A stretch of DNA of 51,001 nt from Nitratireductor pacificus pht-3B. GTDB lineage: Bacteria > Pseudomonadota > Alphaproteobacteria > Rhizobiales > Rhizobiaceae. The notes beneath the pieces are model-generated. The model ran no database searches. It was not told the DNA's origin and saw nothing but the letters and a program-made list of their open reading frames with translations. Location of the stretch: assembly GCF_000300335.1 (NCBI RefSeq), contig NZ_AMRM01000029.1, positions 1-51,001 on the forward strand, read 5' to 3'. Below are positions 18,035 to 26,057 of the stretch, in pieces. The position numbers and the translations under genes are program-made. Every line of letters starts with the position of its first letter. Within the stretch, counting starts at the first letter, position 1.

Positions 18035-19228
18035 TCAGTTTCCAGAGAGGATTTCGGCCGCCAGCCGGATGAGCTGCCGGTCGCTGCCGGCCGGTCCCAG
18101 CAGCGAGATGCCGAATGGCGCGTCGTGTACCTGGCCGACAGGAATACTGATCTGCGGCCAGCCGAGCAATCCGGCGAAGGCGGTCAGCGTCAGCGCCCGG
18201 GCACGGTAGGAATCGAGTTCTTCGAGCGTGGCGCTTTTCAGGGGCGCGGCGGTCGGCTGCGTCGGCAGGACCAGCACCATGTCGTCGTCGAAAAGCGCGG
18301 AGAATTCCTGCTGGAGGCGCCGCCGGCCGTGCCGCGCGTTCTCCAGCGCCTCGTTTCCGATGCCGCGCGCATAGGCGAAGCGCTCGCGGACGCCGGGTCC
18401 CAGAACGGGTTTTGCCTGCGTGATGAAGGAGCCGTGCGCCTGCCATGCTTCAAACGCCTGGATCGCCCTGAAATGCCCGAACAGCACATCCGGGGGTTCG
18501 GGAAGCGCAAGGAAGGCGGGCTGCCGGTCGAAGTGGCGGACGACCTGGCGCAGCATTGCCGCATAGGCCTCGCGTTCCTGCTCGCCGAACAGGAGCGATT
18601 CGAGGGCTTCGAGGCGCACCGGCTTGGCAAGCGGCGTCTTGTGCGTGTCCTCGCCGAGCAGCACCTCGCCGACCTTGGCATAGACCGTCGAATCGGCGGC
18701 GAACCAGCCCAGCGTGTCGAAGGATGGTGCCAGCGGCATCGCGCCGGTCAACGGGATGCGGCCATGGGTGGTGCGCAGGCCGAGCAGGCCGCAGAAGGAG
18801 GCCGGGATGCGAATCGAGCCATTGGTGTCCGACCCGACGGCGATGTCGGCGAGGCCGCCTGCTACCGCGGCGGCCGACCCGGACGAGGAGCCGCCCGTCA
18901 CGCGCTGCGGTGCTGCTCGGTTGACCGGGGCCGGGAAGTGGGCGTTCATCCCGATCATGGAATAGGTGAGCTCGTCGGTCTGTGTCTTTCCGAGGAAGCG
19001 CGCCCCGGCGTCGAGCAGCGCCTGTATGGCGGGCGCGGTCTCTGCGGCGGGGCCGGACACCGTCTCGCGGTCCGGATTTCCGCCGCCAGTCGGATAGCCG
19101 GCGACATCGTACATGTCCTTGACGCCCATCGTCAGGCCGGCGAGGGGACCTCCCGTCGCCGACAGAACGGGTCTTTCGGGATAATCGAGGAATGCATTCA
19201 GCGTGTCGCGTGTCCCGGTCATCGTCAT
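18035..19228 (-). CDS. Amidase (amidase signature family)
   Basis: The product, about 397 residues from ATG 19228, has the Ser-cisSer-Lys signature: the Lys in MGVKDMYD, the glycine/serine block GGSSSGSAAAVAGG with the cis-Ser, and the nucleophile Ser in GSDTNGSIRIPAS. SDTNGS replaces the more common SDTGGS. It should hydrolyse a carboxamide; the substrate is unknown. No signal peptide is seen. A GACGGGA lies just upstream of ATG codons at 19228 and 19222. An in-frame ATG at 19297 has no ribosome site. The next gene is a LysR regulator on the same strand. Confidence 0.9.
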   Translation of the reverse strand: MTMTGTRDTLNAFLDYPERPVLSATGGPLAGLTMGVKDMYDVAGYPTGGGNPDRETVSGPAAETAPAIQALLDAGARFLGKTQTDELTYSMIGMNAHFPAPVNRAAPQRVTGGSSSGSAAAVAGGLADIAVGSDTNGSIRIPASFCGLLGLRTTHGRIPLTGAMPLAPSFDTLGWFAADSTVYAKVGEVLLGEDTHKTPLAKPVRLEALESLLFGEQEREAYAAMLRQVVRHFDRQPAFLALPEPPDVLFGHFRAIQAFEAWQAHGSFITQAKPVLGPGVRERFAYARGIGNEALENARHGRRRLQQEFSALFDDDMVLVLPTQPTAAPLKSATLEELDSYRARALTLTAFAGLLGWPQISIPVGQVHDAPFGISLLGPAGSDRQLIRLAAEILSGN

Positions 19229-19765
19229 TCCCGTCTCATCGTAGGGTTCAAAGTTGGCCTTCGGTCTCTTTTTTTCAAGCGGCACAGAAATTTTCATTGA
19301 TTGTGACAGAGGACGCGCCTATATCCGCGCTGCCCAAAGTCGCACGTGCCTGTGGGTGTCCGCCGGACCTCGAATATGGCGAGGAAACCGGTACGGTACC
19401 TGGACTTAACCGCTCCAGTCGGTCTGACGGCCAACCGCCAAACCGAGGACATCTTGAAGCAACGACGGTGCGGGCCTTTCTGGTGTCTCCCGATTGTCCA
19501 AAAATCGGGATTACTGAAGAGGCACACCTTCATTGCCGGCAGTGCGGTAGGGATCTCCCATACCAAAGCTGAGGCAGACAAAGCGCGTATTCGCCGCAAG
19601 GCGGGAACGCACAGCTGCGCGTCGCCGCATGTCCTGGTTCCGGTGCCTCCACCTGCCGGTCCATCGATGTGCGTCATCGCGCCCTTTGTCCACCGCGGTC
19701 GATCGATTTCCGACCGCAGATTTGAGCTTCAGTGATGCGGCGCGCAGCGCCGCCAATGGAGAGAC
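19229..19765 (+). promoter_or_regulatory. Long leader of the decarboxylase gene, candidate speF-type RNA
   Basis: The 537-base gap between the divergent amidase and decarboxylase genes holds no credible gene. Near the decarboxylase start it forms hairpins: GCGGTCG (19695-19701) with CGACCGC (19711-19717), and GCGGCGC (19737-19743) with GCGCCGC (19747-19753). The second ends 4 bases before the ribosome site. A structured leader (the speF motif) is known upstream of alphaproteobacterial ornithine decarboxylase genes. The match here is by position and gene family only; I could not fit the consensus by eye. The amidase promoter must also lie here. Confidence 0.4.
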
Positions 19766-20902
19766 ATGATGGCCACGCAGCGCATCCTCGACTTTCTCGC
19801 CACCCGACGTCCCGACGGCCCCTGCCTCGTCGTCGACCTCGATGTGGTCCGCGACAATTTCTGTGCCTTCGAGAAGGCGCTGCCGGATTCCAAGATCTAC
19901 TATGCCGTGAAGGCCAACCCGGCCCCGGAGATCCTGCGTCTTCTGGCGCAGCTCGGCTCGTCCTTCGATACCGCTTCCGTCGCCGAGATCGAGATGGCGC
20001 TAAATGCCGGCGCCACCGCCGACCGCATCTCCTACGGCAACACGATCAAGAAGGAGCGCGACATCGCGCGCGCCTTCGACCTCGGCATCCGCCTGTTCGC
20101 CGTGGACAGCGTCGAGGAAGTGGAGAAGATCGCCCGCGCGGCCCCTGGAGCGCGCGTGTTCTGCCGCGTCCTGACGGACGGCGCCGGCGCCGAATGGCCG
20201 CTGTCGCGCAAGTTCGGCTGCGTGCCGGCTATGGCCGTCGATGTGTTGCGCCATGCCCGCGCGCTCGGCCTCGACGCCTATGGCGTGTCCTTCCATGTGG
20301 GTTCGCAGCAGACCGACCTGGCCGCCTGGGACCGGGCGCTGGGCGATGCGCGCCAGGTCTTCGCGACGCTGGCCGACGAGGGCATCGTGCTGCGCATGGT
20401 GAACATGGGCGGCGGTTTCCCGACGCGTTACCTGCGTGACGTGCCGGCGGCGCAGGCCTATGGCCAGGCCATCTTCTCGGCGCTGCGCAAGCATTTCGGC
20501 AACCGCATTCCCGAGACCATCATCGAGCCGGGCCGCGGCATGGTCGGCAATGCCGGCGTCATCAAATCGGAGGTCGTCCTCATCTCGAAGAAGGCGGACA
20601 ACGACAATGTGCGCTGGGTCTATCTCGATATCGGCAAGTTCGGCGGTCTCGCCGAGACGATGGACGAGGCGATCCGCTATCCGCTGGTCACGCCGCGCGA
20701 CGGCGATACCACCGCGCCCTGCGTGCTGGCCGGCCCGACCTGCGATTCGGCTGACGTGATGTACGAGAAGACGCCCTATCCGCTGCCCCTGTCGCTGACG
20801 ATCGGCGACGAGGTGCTGATCGAGGGGACGGGCGCCTATACGACGACCTACGCTTCGGTCGCCTTCAACGGGTTCGAGCCGCTCCGATCCTACGTGATCT
20901 GA
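19766..20902 (+). CDS. Ornithine/lysine decarboxylase, PLP fold type III
   Basis: The 378-residue protein is an Orn/DAP/Arg decarboxylase family 2 enzyme of eukaryotic-like ODC type. The PLP lysine is Lys49 in YYAVKANP. FHVGSQ, GGGFP and EPGRGMVGNAG bind the cofactor phosphate. GPTCDSADVMYE holds the catalytic Cys326 and the substrate-contacting Asp. The product is putrescine from ornithine and possibly cadaverine from lysine. ATG codons at 19766 and 19769 both fit GGAGAGAC. Putrescine feeds the homospermidine synthase encoded at 6216. The long structured leader suggests control by polyamines or translation. An acetyltransferase follows after 76 bases. Confidence 0.94.
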   Translation: MMATQRILDFLATRRPDGPCLVVDLDVVRDNFCAFEKALPDSKIYYAVKANPAPEILRLLAQLGSSFDTASVAEIEMALNAGATADRISYGNTIKKERDIARAFDLGIRLFAVDSVEEVEKIARAAPGARVFCRVLTDGAGAEWPLSRKFGCVPAMAVDVLRHARALGLDAYGVSFHVGSQQTDLAAWDRALGDARQVFATLADEGIVLRMVNMGGGFPTRYLRDVPAAQAYGQAIFSALRKHFGNRIPETIIEPGRGMVGNAGVIKSEVVLISKKADNDNVRWVYLDIGKFGGLAETMDEAIRYPLVTPRDGDTTAPCVLAGPTCDSADVMYEKTPYPLPLSLTIGDEVLIEGTGAYTTTYASVAFNGFEPLRSYVI

Positions 20903-20978
20903 GCGGGAAGGCCCGCCGTTGATGCTGTGCCGCGCCTCGGGTGCGGCACCGGTTTTGCCGGTCTGAAGGAAGACGACA

Positions 20979-21554
20979 ATGCAGAATCCCGTTGGGAGCG
21001 GCGTGCCCGCCGCCGACTTTGTCATCGCGCAGGAAGGCGCGTTCGACGCTGCCGCGCGCGAGGCGCTGCTCGACCGTGTCATGGGACCCGGTCGCAAGCG
21101 CAAATCGTCCGAGAAGATCCGCCGGGGCAGGCTGCCCGCCGAAGGCCTGGCTTTCGTAGCGAGGGACGGCGAGCAGCGTCTCATCGGCACGGTGCGCCTG
21201 TGGAACGTGCGGATCGGCGCCGAGGGCGTTCCCGCGCTGCTGCTCGGTCCGCTTGCTGTGGAAGCGGCGTTTGCCGGGCAGGGCGTCGGCGCGGCGCTGA
21301 TGCGCGAGGCGATTGCCGAGGCGGCGCGGCTCGAGCACCGGGCGATCCTGCTCGTCGGCGATGCGCCCTATTATGCGCGCTTCGGCTTTTCGGCACTGAA
21401 GACCGGATGCCTGGCCATGCCGGGACCTTATGAACGGGAGCGGTTTCTGGCGCTGGAACTGGTCGAGGGCGCGCTGGACGGTGCGACGGGAACGCTGAAG
21501 GCATCAGGACGCCGGGCATTGCCCGCGCGATCCCTGCGCCGCATGGCGGCCTGA
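20979..21554 (+). CDS. GNAT family N-acetyltransferase (YhbS-like)
   Basis: The 191-residue product has the GNAT acetyl-CoA loop (AGQGVGAALM after LLLGPLAV) and the YhbS-like segment ILLVGDAPYYARFGF. The substrate is unknown. Its place downstream of the decarboxylase makes a role near polyamine or amine metabolism possible, but that is inference. The ATG at 20979 follows GAAGGAAGACGAC. The C-terminal 30 residues are rich in Arg and Ala and look disordered. Confidence 0.85.
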   Translation: MQNPVGSGVPAADFVIAQEGAFDAAAREALLDRVMGPGRKRKSSEKIRRGRLPAEGLAFVARDGEQRLIGTVRLWNVRIGAEGVPALLLGPLAVEAAFAGQGVGAALMREAIAEAARLEHRAILLVGDAPYYARFGFSALKTGCLAMPGPYERERFLALELVEGALDGATGTLKASGRRALPARSLRRMAA

Positions 21555-21739
21555 AATGGGCCGACCACGCCGTCGCGGAGCGGTTCGCCGTCTCACGGTG
21601 TCGACGAGCCGTCCTGTCTTTTCACATCTGCGCCATCCGTTGAGGTCCGGCGATCTCGGCAGGCTTCAGCCATCTGCTTGCCGCAAGGTGCGGCCGTTTG
21701 GGCGAGGACTGTCCCTGTCGCCCGGCAGGGATAGTCGCT

Positions 21740-21843
21740 AGACCCGTTCAACGTTTCACAGCAGCGCTGAACGGGTCTATCTCTTCATTCTTCCGCGTTC
21801 TTGCGGGCGTCAGGTGAATCCACCTGACTGCACAGCGCTTTAG
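21740..21843 (-). repeat. Intergenic three-hairpin repeat, copy C
   Basis: The complete copy, read on the minus strand from CTAAAGC at 21843. Hairpin 1 is GTCAGGTG with CACCTGAC, hairpin 2 a CCGC/GCGG arm, and hairpin 3 a perfect 11-bp stem (21768-21778 with 21740-21750). It supplies the TAA stop codon of the SCP2-domain gene and has the same direction. Confidence 0.85.
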
Positions 21844-22121
21844 AGTACCTGGCTGAGTTGCATGGCGACCGACATGTCGCCATCGACCTTCAGCTTGCCC
21901 TGCATGAAAGCGGCGGTGGGGGAGAGTTCCCCCGCGACCATCGCTTCCAGGTCGTCCCTGGAGAGGCTGATGACACAGTCGGCAGCCGCGTTCTGCGTCG
22001 ATACGCTCGTGCCGTCGAGCACCACGACGCCGTCGGCGCCGCAATCGAACTTGACCGAGCGACTGAAGTCCGAGCCGGCGATGCGCGCCTTGATCTTCTC
22101 GGCGATCGCTTCCATTCCCAT
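21840..22121 (-). CDS. SCP2 sterol-binding domain protein
   Basis: The 93-residue product is a stand-alone SCP2 domain: an amphipathic N-terminal helix (AIAEKIKARI), the strand VKFDCGADGVVVLDG, DCVISLSRDDLEAMVAGELSPTAAFMQGKLKVDGDM and a short C-terminal helix. SCP2 domains bind hydrophobic ligands such as fatty acyl chains; its role is unknown. The ATG at 22121 follows AGAGGAGACAGAC. The stop codon falls in repeat copy C. Confidence 0.88.
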   Translation of the reverse strand: MGMEAIAEKIKARIAGSDFSRSVKFDCGADGVVVLDGTSVSTQNAAADCVISLSRDDLEAMVAGELSPTAAFMQGKLKVDGDMSVAMQLSQVL

Positions 22122-22244
22122 TGTCTGTCTCCTCTTGGAACGATATGGCTGCAACGGGTCTTCAGTGCTGGAGAACGCCTCGAGGCGTGACCGCGGTATC
22201 TGCCCCCGAAGCCGGGGGGAGCTAGCCACGGAATTACGTTTACG

Positions 22245-22790
22245 TCAACGTTCAGCCAGGTATCGGGCTTGCGCTCCGGCGTCGCAGGTACCGAGCAGGC
22301 GATCGAGCAGCTGGATCAGCATGTCGCGGTTCTCCTCTCCCCCCAATTGCCTGACCACCTTCGTCTCGTGCCGTCGCCATAGCTCGGTCATCTGGCAGAC
22401 GAAGGCGGCGCCCTTCTCGGTCAGATGCAGCGAGTGCGAACGACGGTCGATATCGCCCTTGCGGCGTTCGGCCAGTCCCCTGTTCTCGAGGCCGTCCATC
22501 AGCGCGACGAAGTTCGCGCGCTTGATGCCGAGCTGGTGGGCGATCTCGGTCTGCTTCTGGCCGGGATGGGCGGCGATCAGGGCAAGAACAGCGAACTCGG
22601 TCGGGCGAAGCTTCAGCGGCGCGAATGTCTCGTGGAAATCCTGAAACACGAGCAGTTGGGCGCGGCGAAGCTTGTAGCCGATGGCCGTCGCCATTGGCGG
22701 TAAATCGCTTCCGGCGGTGAATACTTCCATGCATTCCTGCTCGATGTCGGTGGTGTTCTCACATTCGGCCGTTGGGTTCGTCATATTCAC
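22245..22790 (-). CDS. MarR family transcriptional regulator
   Basis: The 181-residue product has the MarR winged helix: LRPTEFAVLALIAAHPGQKQTEIAHQLGIKRANFVALMDGLENRGL and the wing RRKGDIDRRSHSLHLTEKG. The N-terminus is longer than usual (about 30 residues before the first helix). The start is GTG at 22790, 5 bases after GGAGAG; ATG at 22784 is the alternative. The ligand and targets are unknown. A 14-bp palindrome lies about 130 bases upstream and could be an operator. Confidence 0.9.
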   Translation of the reverse strand: MNMTNPTAECENTTDIEQECMEVFTAGSDLPPMATAIGYKLRRAQLLVFQDFHETFAPLKLRPTEFAVLALIAAHPGQKQTEIAHQLGIKRANFVALMDGLENRGLAERRKGDIDRRSHSLHLTEKGAAFVCQMTELWRRHETKVVRQLGGEENRDMLIQLLDRLLGTCDAGAQARYLAER

Positions 22791-23332
22791 TATTACTCTC
22801 CAGATAACTGTCTCGGCCCTTACACTTCACGCCGCTCGGGCGGTGTCGTCCGCGCCAACCGCCATCAGCGGCGGCATGGCGCGATAGACTGTTTGCACAC
22901 GTCTACCGTATAAGGCAACACCTATAGGTGTATTAAACGGATGGTATTTGGATGAGAATGAGGCGAAAGTTTGTAGATTTCTTCAATCAGCGCGTGTGAA
23001 CTCGCGGTGTATTGATATCGTTGATAAAAGTTCCATTTACATCAGTAAATATCTGTAATTATTATTTTAAATTGCGGAAATGGCTGTTCCCCGGCCGTGC
23101 CTCCAGTAGCGACATGCTCCGATGCGTCGCGATCTACGGCAATGGAAAGCTCGCTTTCCACCTCGCGTCAGGTGTTTTTGTTTATGTAAACGATCTGTCG
23201 TTTTCAAGCGCGACGCGGCCGCTCCGGCGGATGTTTACGCGCCGGTTGCTTCACCTTGCGTGAGGGAGCAGAAGCCGCCCGCCGGGCGGTGTCGGACTGT
23301 TGAACGGCCGCGGTGCGCGTCCGGCGCAGGGC
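22791..23332. other. Non-coding gap with an AT-rich core
   Basis: No credible gene is seen in these 542 bases. About 22880-23090 is much richer in A and T than the rest of the window. At 22918-22931 there is a perfect palindrome (ACACCTATAGGTGT). A shorter inverted repeat GTTTA-TG-TAAAC lies near 23181-23194. The gap should hold the MarR-gene promoter and the end of the flagellar operon. Confidence 0.6.
23275..23289 (-). terminator. Possible terminator of the flagellar operon
   Basis: CCGCCC and GGGCGG form a 6-bp stem with a 3-base loop, about 45 bases after the last flagellar gene; CTTCTGCTCC follows on the minus strand. The T-run is poor. Confidence 0.3.
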
Positions 23333-23854
23333 TCAGTGCGCGCCGCTCTTCGACGGGGCCTGTGCGGCGCCTTCGCCCGGGCCTATGCGGCGCCGTGCGG
23401 TGTTGGAGCGGATCTCGTCCTTGGTGAGATAGTCGGCCTGCTCGATGAAAATCTCGTGGATCAACTTGCTGTCAACGCGCTCGTTGATGCGGTCGCGCAG
23501 GCCGTCGCGAAACGCCCCGATATCGAACGCGCCTTCCTTCGAGTAGTCGATCTGCGGGTTGGCGTAGAGATAGGAATAGATCTCGTCGACCAGCACCGCG
23601 CTGACTGGCACGGTGAGCGCCTTGAGCTTCTCGGAATCGATCGCGTAGGAGAGGCGGGTCAGAAAATACCCTTCGACCGACCCGTCCCTGACCAGCGGGA
23701 CCGAAACCAGATCGGTGCTGATATGGTCCAGCCCGCCGAAGAATGCGGGCGGCGGCTCCGCCGTGTTCCTGGCTTGCGAGAACTGGAACGAATAGAGCAC
23801 CGCCCCGACCGAGACGGCGCAGATCCAGATTGCGGCCAGGATGAACTTGATCAT
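23333..23854 (-). CDS. Flagellar-cluster membrane protein, function unknown
   Basis: The 173-residue product has one N-terminal transmembrane helix (about 3-21) and a periplasmic domain with YFLTRLSYAIDSEKL and INERVDSKLIHEIFIEQADYL. This recalls the FliL layout (helix plus SPFH-like domain), but I cannot assign it to FliL, and a true fliL is at 44081. It overlaps the preceding gene by 4 bases and ends the flagellar operon. The C-terminal tail (RRRIGPGEGAAQAPSKSG) looks disordered. I do not recognise a named gene. Confidence 0.7.
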   Translation of the reverse strand: MIKFILAAIWICAVSVGAVLYSFQFSQARNTAEPPPAFFGGLDHISTDLVSVPLVRDGSVEGYFLTRLSYAIDSEKLKALTVPVSAVLVDEIYSYLYANPQIDYSKEGAFDIGAFRDGLRDRINERVDSKLIHEIFIEQADYLTKDEIRSNTARRRIGPGEGAAQAPSKSGAH

Positions 23855-24273
23855 GCCGGGGAAGCCTGTCCGAACTCGCGTTCCGAATAGGTGCCGTCGG
23901 TCTGCGTGCGCTCGATGGCGTCCTGCAGGAGCGCGGCCACTTCGCTGACGGCGCCGATATGCGCCTTGATGGTCGCCTCGTTGGCGGCGAGCTTCTCGCG
24001 CAGCCGCAGGAGCGCGTCACGGTGCTGCGCGGCGAGACCCGCCTCGTCGGTGCTCTTCAAGGCCCTGTTGAGCTCGTAAAGATGCCGGCTCTTGCGCGTG
24101 TTCGACGCTTTCAGGTCGAAGCCGGGATCGGTGCGGATCGCGACCGTTTCCGCATCGATGGTTTCCTCGATCCGGCGCATGATCGCCAGCGCGCTGGCGC
24201 CGCCGTGATGGCTCGCGGGTTCTGAACGGGCTGCGACGGTGTCGGACTTGGCGAGGGTGGTCAGGTCATACAT
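23851..24273 (-). CDS. FlgN-like flagellar export chaperone (tentative)
   Basis: The 140-residue product is mostly helical with no membrane segment. The central and C-terminal parts (LYELNRALKSTD, LRLREKLAANEATIKAHIGAVSEVAALLQDAI) fit the long paired helices of FlgN-type chaperones, which escort the hook-filament junction proteins FlgK and FlgL. The ATG at 24273 is preceded by GGAAC. It lies between the flgJ-type gene and an unknown membrane-protein gene in the flagellar operon. Sequence identity to known FlgN is low, so this is a fold and context call. Confidence 0.55.
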   Translation of the reverse strand: MYDLTTLAKSDTVAARSEPASHHGGASALAIMRRIEETIDAETVAIRTDPGFDLKASNTRKSRHLYELNRALKSTDEAGLAAQHRDALLRLREKLAANEATIKAHIGAVSEVAALLQDAIERTQTDGTYSEREFGQASPA

Positions 24274-24296
24274 GAAGATTGTTCCGTTTCGGGGCG

Positions 24297-24839
24297 TCAG
24301 CCGGCTTTGCCGTCTTCGGTGGAAGGGGCGCCGATGCCGAGGGTCTTGGCGGCGCGGCGTTCGATTTCGGTGATGAGGGCGGAGGACATAAGGGCGCGTT
24401 TGCCGGCCTCCTGCTGTTCGGGCGTCAGGGATACGGCGCCGATCGGCACCTTCTTCTCGTTCTCCAGCGTGTGGTCGCCGAGGACGCGGCCGGCGATACC
24501 CAGGCCGCCCTGTGCGGCCAGCGTGTCGCCGAGCTTCTCCGCCAGCATGGAGCGCCACATCTCGCCCGCCATTCCCTCGCCGTAGAGGGCTGTCGTATCC
24601 TCCGGCAGAAGGGTTTGCAGGAAGTTCTGCAGGATCATCGCCTCGAACTTCGTTTCCGCTTCGGGGCGCGCGCTGTCCGCCGAACGTGCGCTGCGCAGGG
24701 AGGCGCTCTCGAACGTGGCGGAGAAATTCGCCGCCGTACCCGCATGGGCCTCGAGCCGCGCCCGCGCGGCGGCCGCCTTTGCCGGGTCGGCGGCGCGCAC
24801 CACGTTCAACACGATGTCGCCGGGAGGCGAGATGGCCAA
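24297..24839 (-). CDS. flgJ: Rod-binding protein FlgJ, N-terminal domain only
   Basis: The 180-residue product opens MAISPPGDIVLNVVRAADP and carries the rod-binding domain (FEAMILQNFLQTLLPE, YGEGMAGEMWRSMLAEKLGDTLAAQGGLGIA). The muramidase domain found in enterobacterial FlgJ is absent, as in other alphaproteobacteria. It should cap and guide rod assembly in the periplasm. The start is TTG at 24839 because GGAGG lies 5 bases upstream. The missing wall-cutting activity may come from the transglycosylase encoded at 34458-35009. Confidence 0.87.
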   Translation of the reverse strand: MAISPPGDIVLNVVRAADPAKAAAARARLEAHAGTAANFSATFESASLRSARSADSARPEAETKFEAMILQNFLQTLLPEDTTALYGEGMAGEMWRSMLAEKLGDTLAAQGGLGIAGRVLGDHTLENEKKVPIGAVSLTPEQQEAGKRALMSSALITEIERRAAKTLGIGAPSTEDGKAG

Positions 24840-24898
24840 GGCGCCCTCCAAAATCCGTTGTCGTCATGCCATATTCACAAAACAAGCTTGTGGGAGGC

Positions 24899-25288
24899 TT
24901 AAGTCCCGGGTTCCGTACGACGCTCGATGAACTCGAGCCGCTCCTTGTCGGCCTGGCTTCTCTCCTCGAGATCGGCGACTTCGCGCCAGGCGCGCGCCAG
25001 CGCGTTGCTGCGGGCGTCGGCCGCCATCACATTGCGGGCTTCGGCTTCGGCACGCTTCGTGCTCTCGCGCCCGCGCTGCAGCGCATTGGCCGCCCTGCGG
25101 TGGTAGAGATCGGTGAAAAGTGCCGCCATGGCGTCGCCGGCGTCGAGCCGCGCCGCGATCTCGCCCGCCTCGCTGTTGGCCGCGGCGGCGCTCGCCAGAT
25201 GGCCGGCATGCTGCGCTTCGTGGAAATTCTTCAGGCGCTGCATGACCAGCACCAGTTTCTCGAGCCTTTGCCGCCGCTGCCTGTCCAT
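24899..25288 (-). CDS. FliJ-like coiled-coil flagellar protein (tentative)
   Basis: The 129-residue product is a highly charged, helical protein with heptad-like repeats (RLEKLVLVMQRLKNFHEAQH, then RAEAEARNVMAADA to LEERSQADKERLEFIERR). This is the build of FliJ, the ATPase stalk of the export apparatus, which is otherwise missing from the window. It lies 9 bases after fliR. The call rests on shape and context. Confidence 0.55.
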   Translation of the reverse strand: MDRQRRQRLEKLVLVMQRLKNFHEAQHAGHLASAAAANSEAGEIAARLDAGDAMAALFTDLYHRRAANALQRGRESTKRAEAEARNVMAADARSNALARAWREVADLEERSQADKERLEFIERRTEPGT

Positions 25289-25297
25289 GCGCTTCTC

Positions 25298-26044
25298 CTA
25301 AAGACCTGTCATGATGGGGAAGAAACCCTGCGCGAACAGGCCGAGCAGCGAGCCGATGGCGAAGTAGAGCAGGATCAGGCCGCCGGCGATCACGAAGGGC
25401 AGGGAGATGAAGTAGACGGGAATCTGCGGGGTCAGCTTGTTGATGAAGCCGATCGCCAGATTGACGAGGATGGCATAGGCGATGAACGGGCTGCCGAGAC
25501 GGATCATCACGTAGAACGCATCCGACAGCGTGTCGGTGATGTCTGTCAGCGCCGACTGGGGGTCGAACAGGCTCTCGATCGGCGCCAGCCTGTAGGAGAT
25601 CACGAGGGCGCGGATGATCTCGTGGTGGAAATCCAGGATGAACAGCAGCATCAGCGCGCCGAAGGAGATGATCGCCGCCATGGGCGGCTGCGGGTCGTTA
25701 TCCTCGATGGCCGTGCCGCCACCGGCCATGCCGAAGCCGGTCATCATCGCCATGGCCGATCCTATGAACTGCAGGGCGAGGACGTAGAAGCGCGCGACGA
25801 GGCCGATGAGCGCGCCGATGGCAAGTTCCGAGGCGATCAGCACCAGCAGCACGCCGGGTTCGGCGGAGGCATGCGGGGCGATGCTGTCCCACATGTGCGG
25901 CAGGAGCGCCAGCGTCGCCGCCACCGCGACGAAGAGCCGAACCTGCATCGGCACGCGCGCGCTCGCAAGTCCCGGCATGGTCAGGAAACAACCGCCGATG
26001 CGGCAGAAGGCAAGAAACGCGGCGAGGAGCGGTATCTCCAGCAT
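25298..26044 (-). CDS. fliR: Flagellar export gate protein FliR
   Basis: The 248-residue product is a polytopic membrane protein with the FliR pattern: FCRIGGCFLTMPGLASARVPMQVR near the start, a central IGLVARFYVLALQFIGSAMAMMTGFGMAG, and a C-terminal PFVIAGGLILLYFAIGSLLGLFAQGF. It forms the export gate with FliP and FliQ. flhA ends 13 bases upstream. Confidence 0.95.
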   Translation of the reverse strand: MLEIPLLAAFLAFCRIGGCFLTMPGLASARVPMQVRLFVAVAATLALLPHMWDSIAPHASAEPGVLLVLIASELAIGALIGLVARFYVLALQFIGSAMAMMTGFGMAGGGTAIEDNDPQPPMAAIISFGALMLLFILDFHHEIIRALVISYRLAPIESLFDPQSALTDITDTLSDAFYVMIRLGSPFIAYAILVNLAIGFINKLTPQIPVYFISLPFVIAGGLILLYFAIGSLLGLFAQGFFPIMTGL

Positions 26045-26057
26045 CGGCCGGCGCGGT

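Noticed and set aside
17945-18446. A longer LysR frame of 441 codons starting inside the amidase gene
   Set aside because: The added part overlaps the amidase domain in another frame and is Arg-rich; the TTG at 18023 has a proper ribosome site and gives normal length.
19346-19735. A 129-codon plus-strand frame in the decarboxylase leader
   Set aside because: There is no ribosome site and no family pattern, and the region looks like a structured leader. A short leader peptide cannot be fully excluded.
23012-23263. An 83-codon frame in the AT-rich gap
   Set aside because: The sequence changes composition within the frame and shows no domain; the start has no ribosome site.
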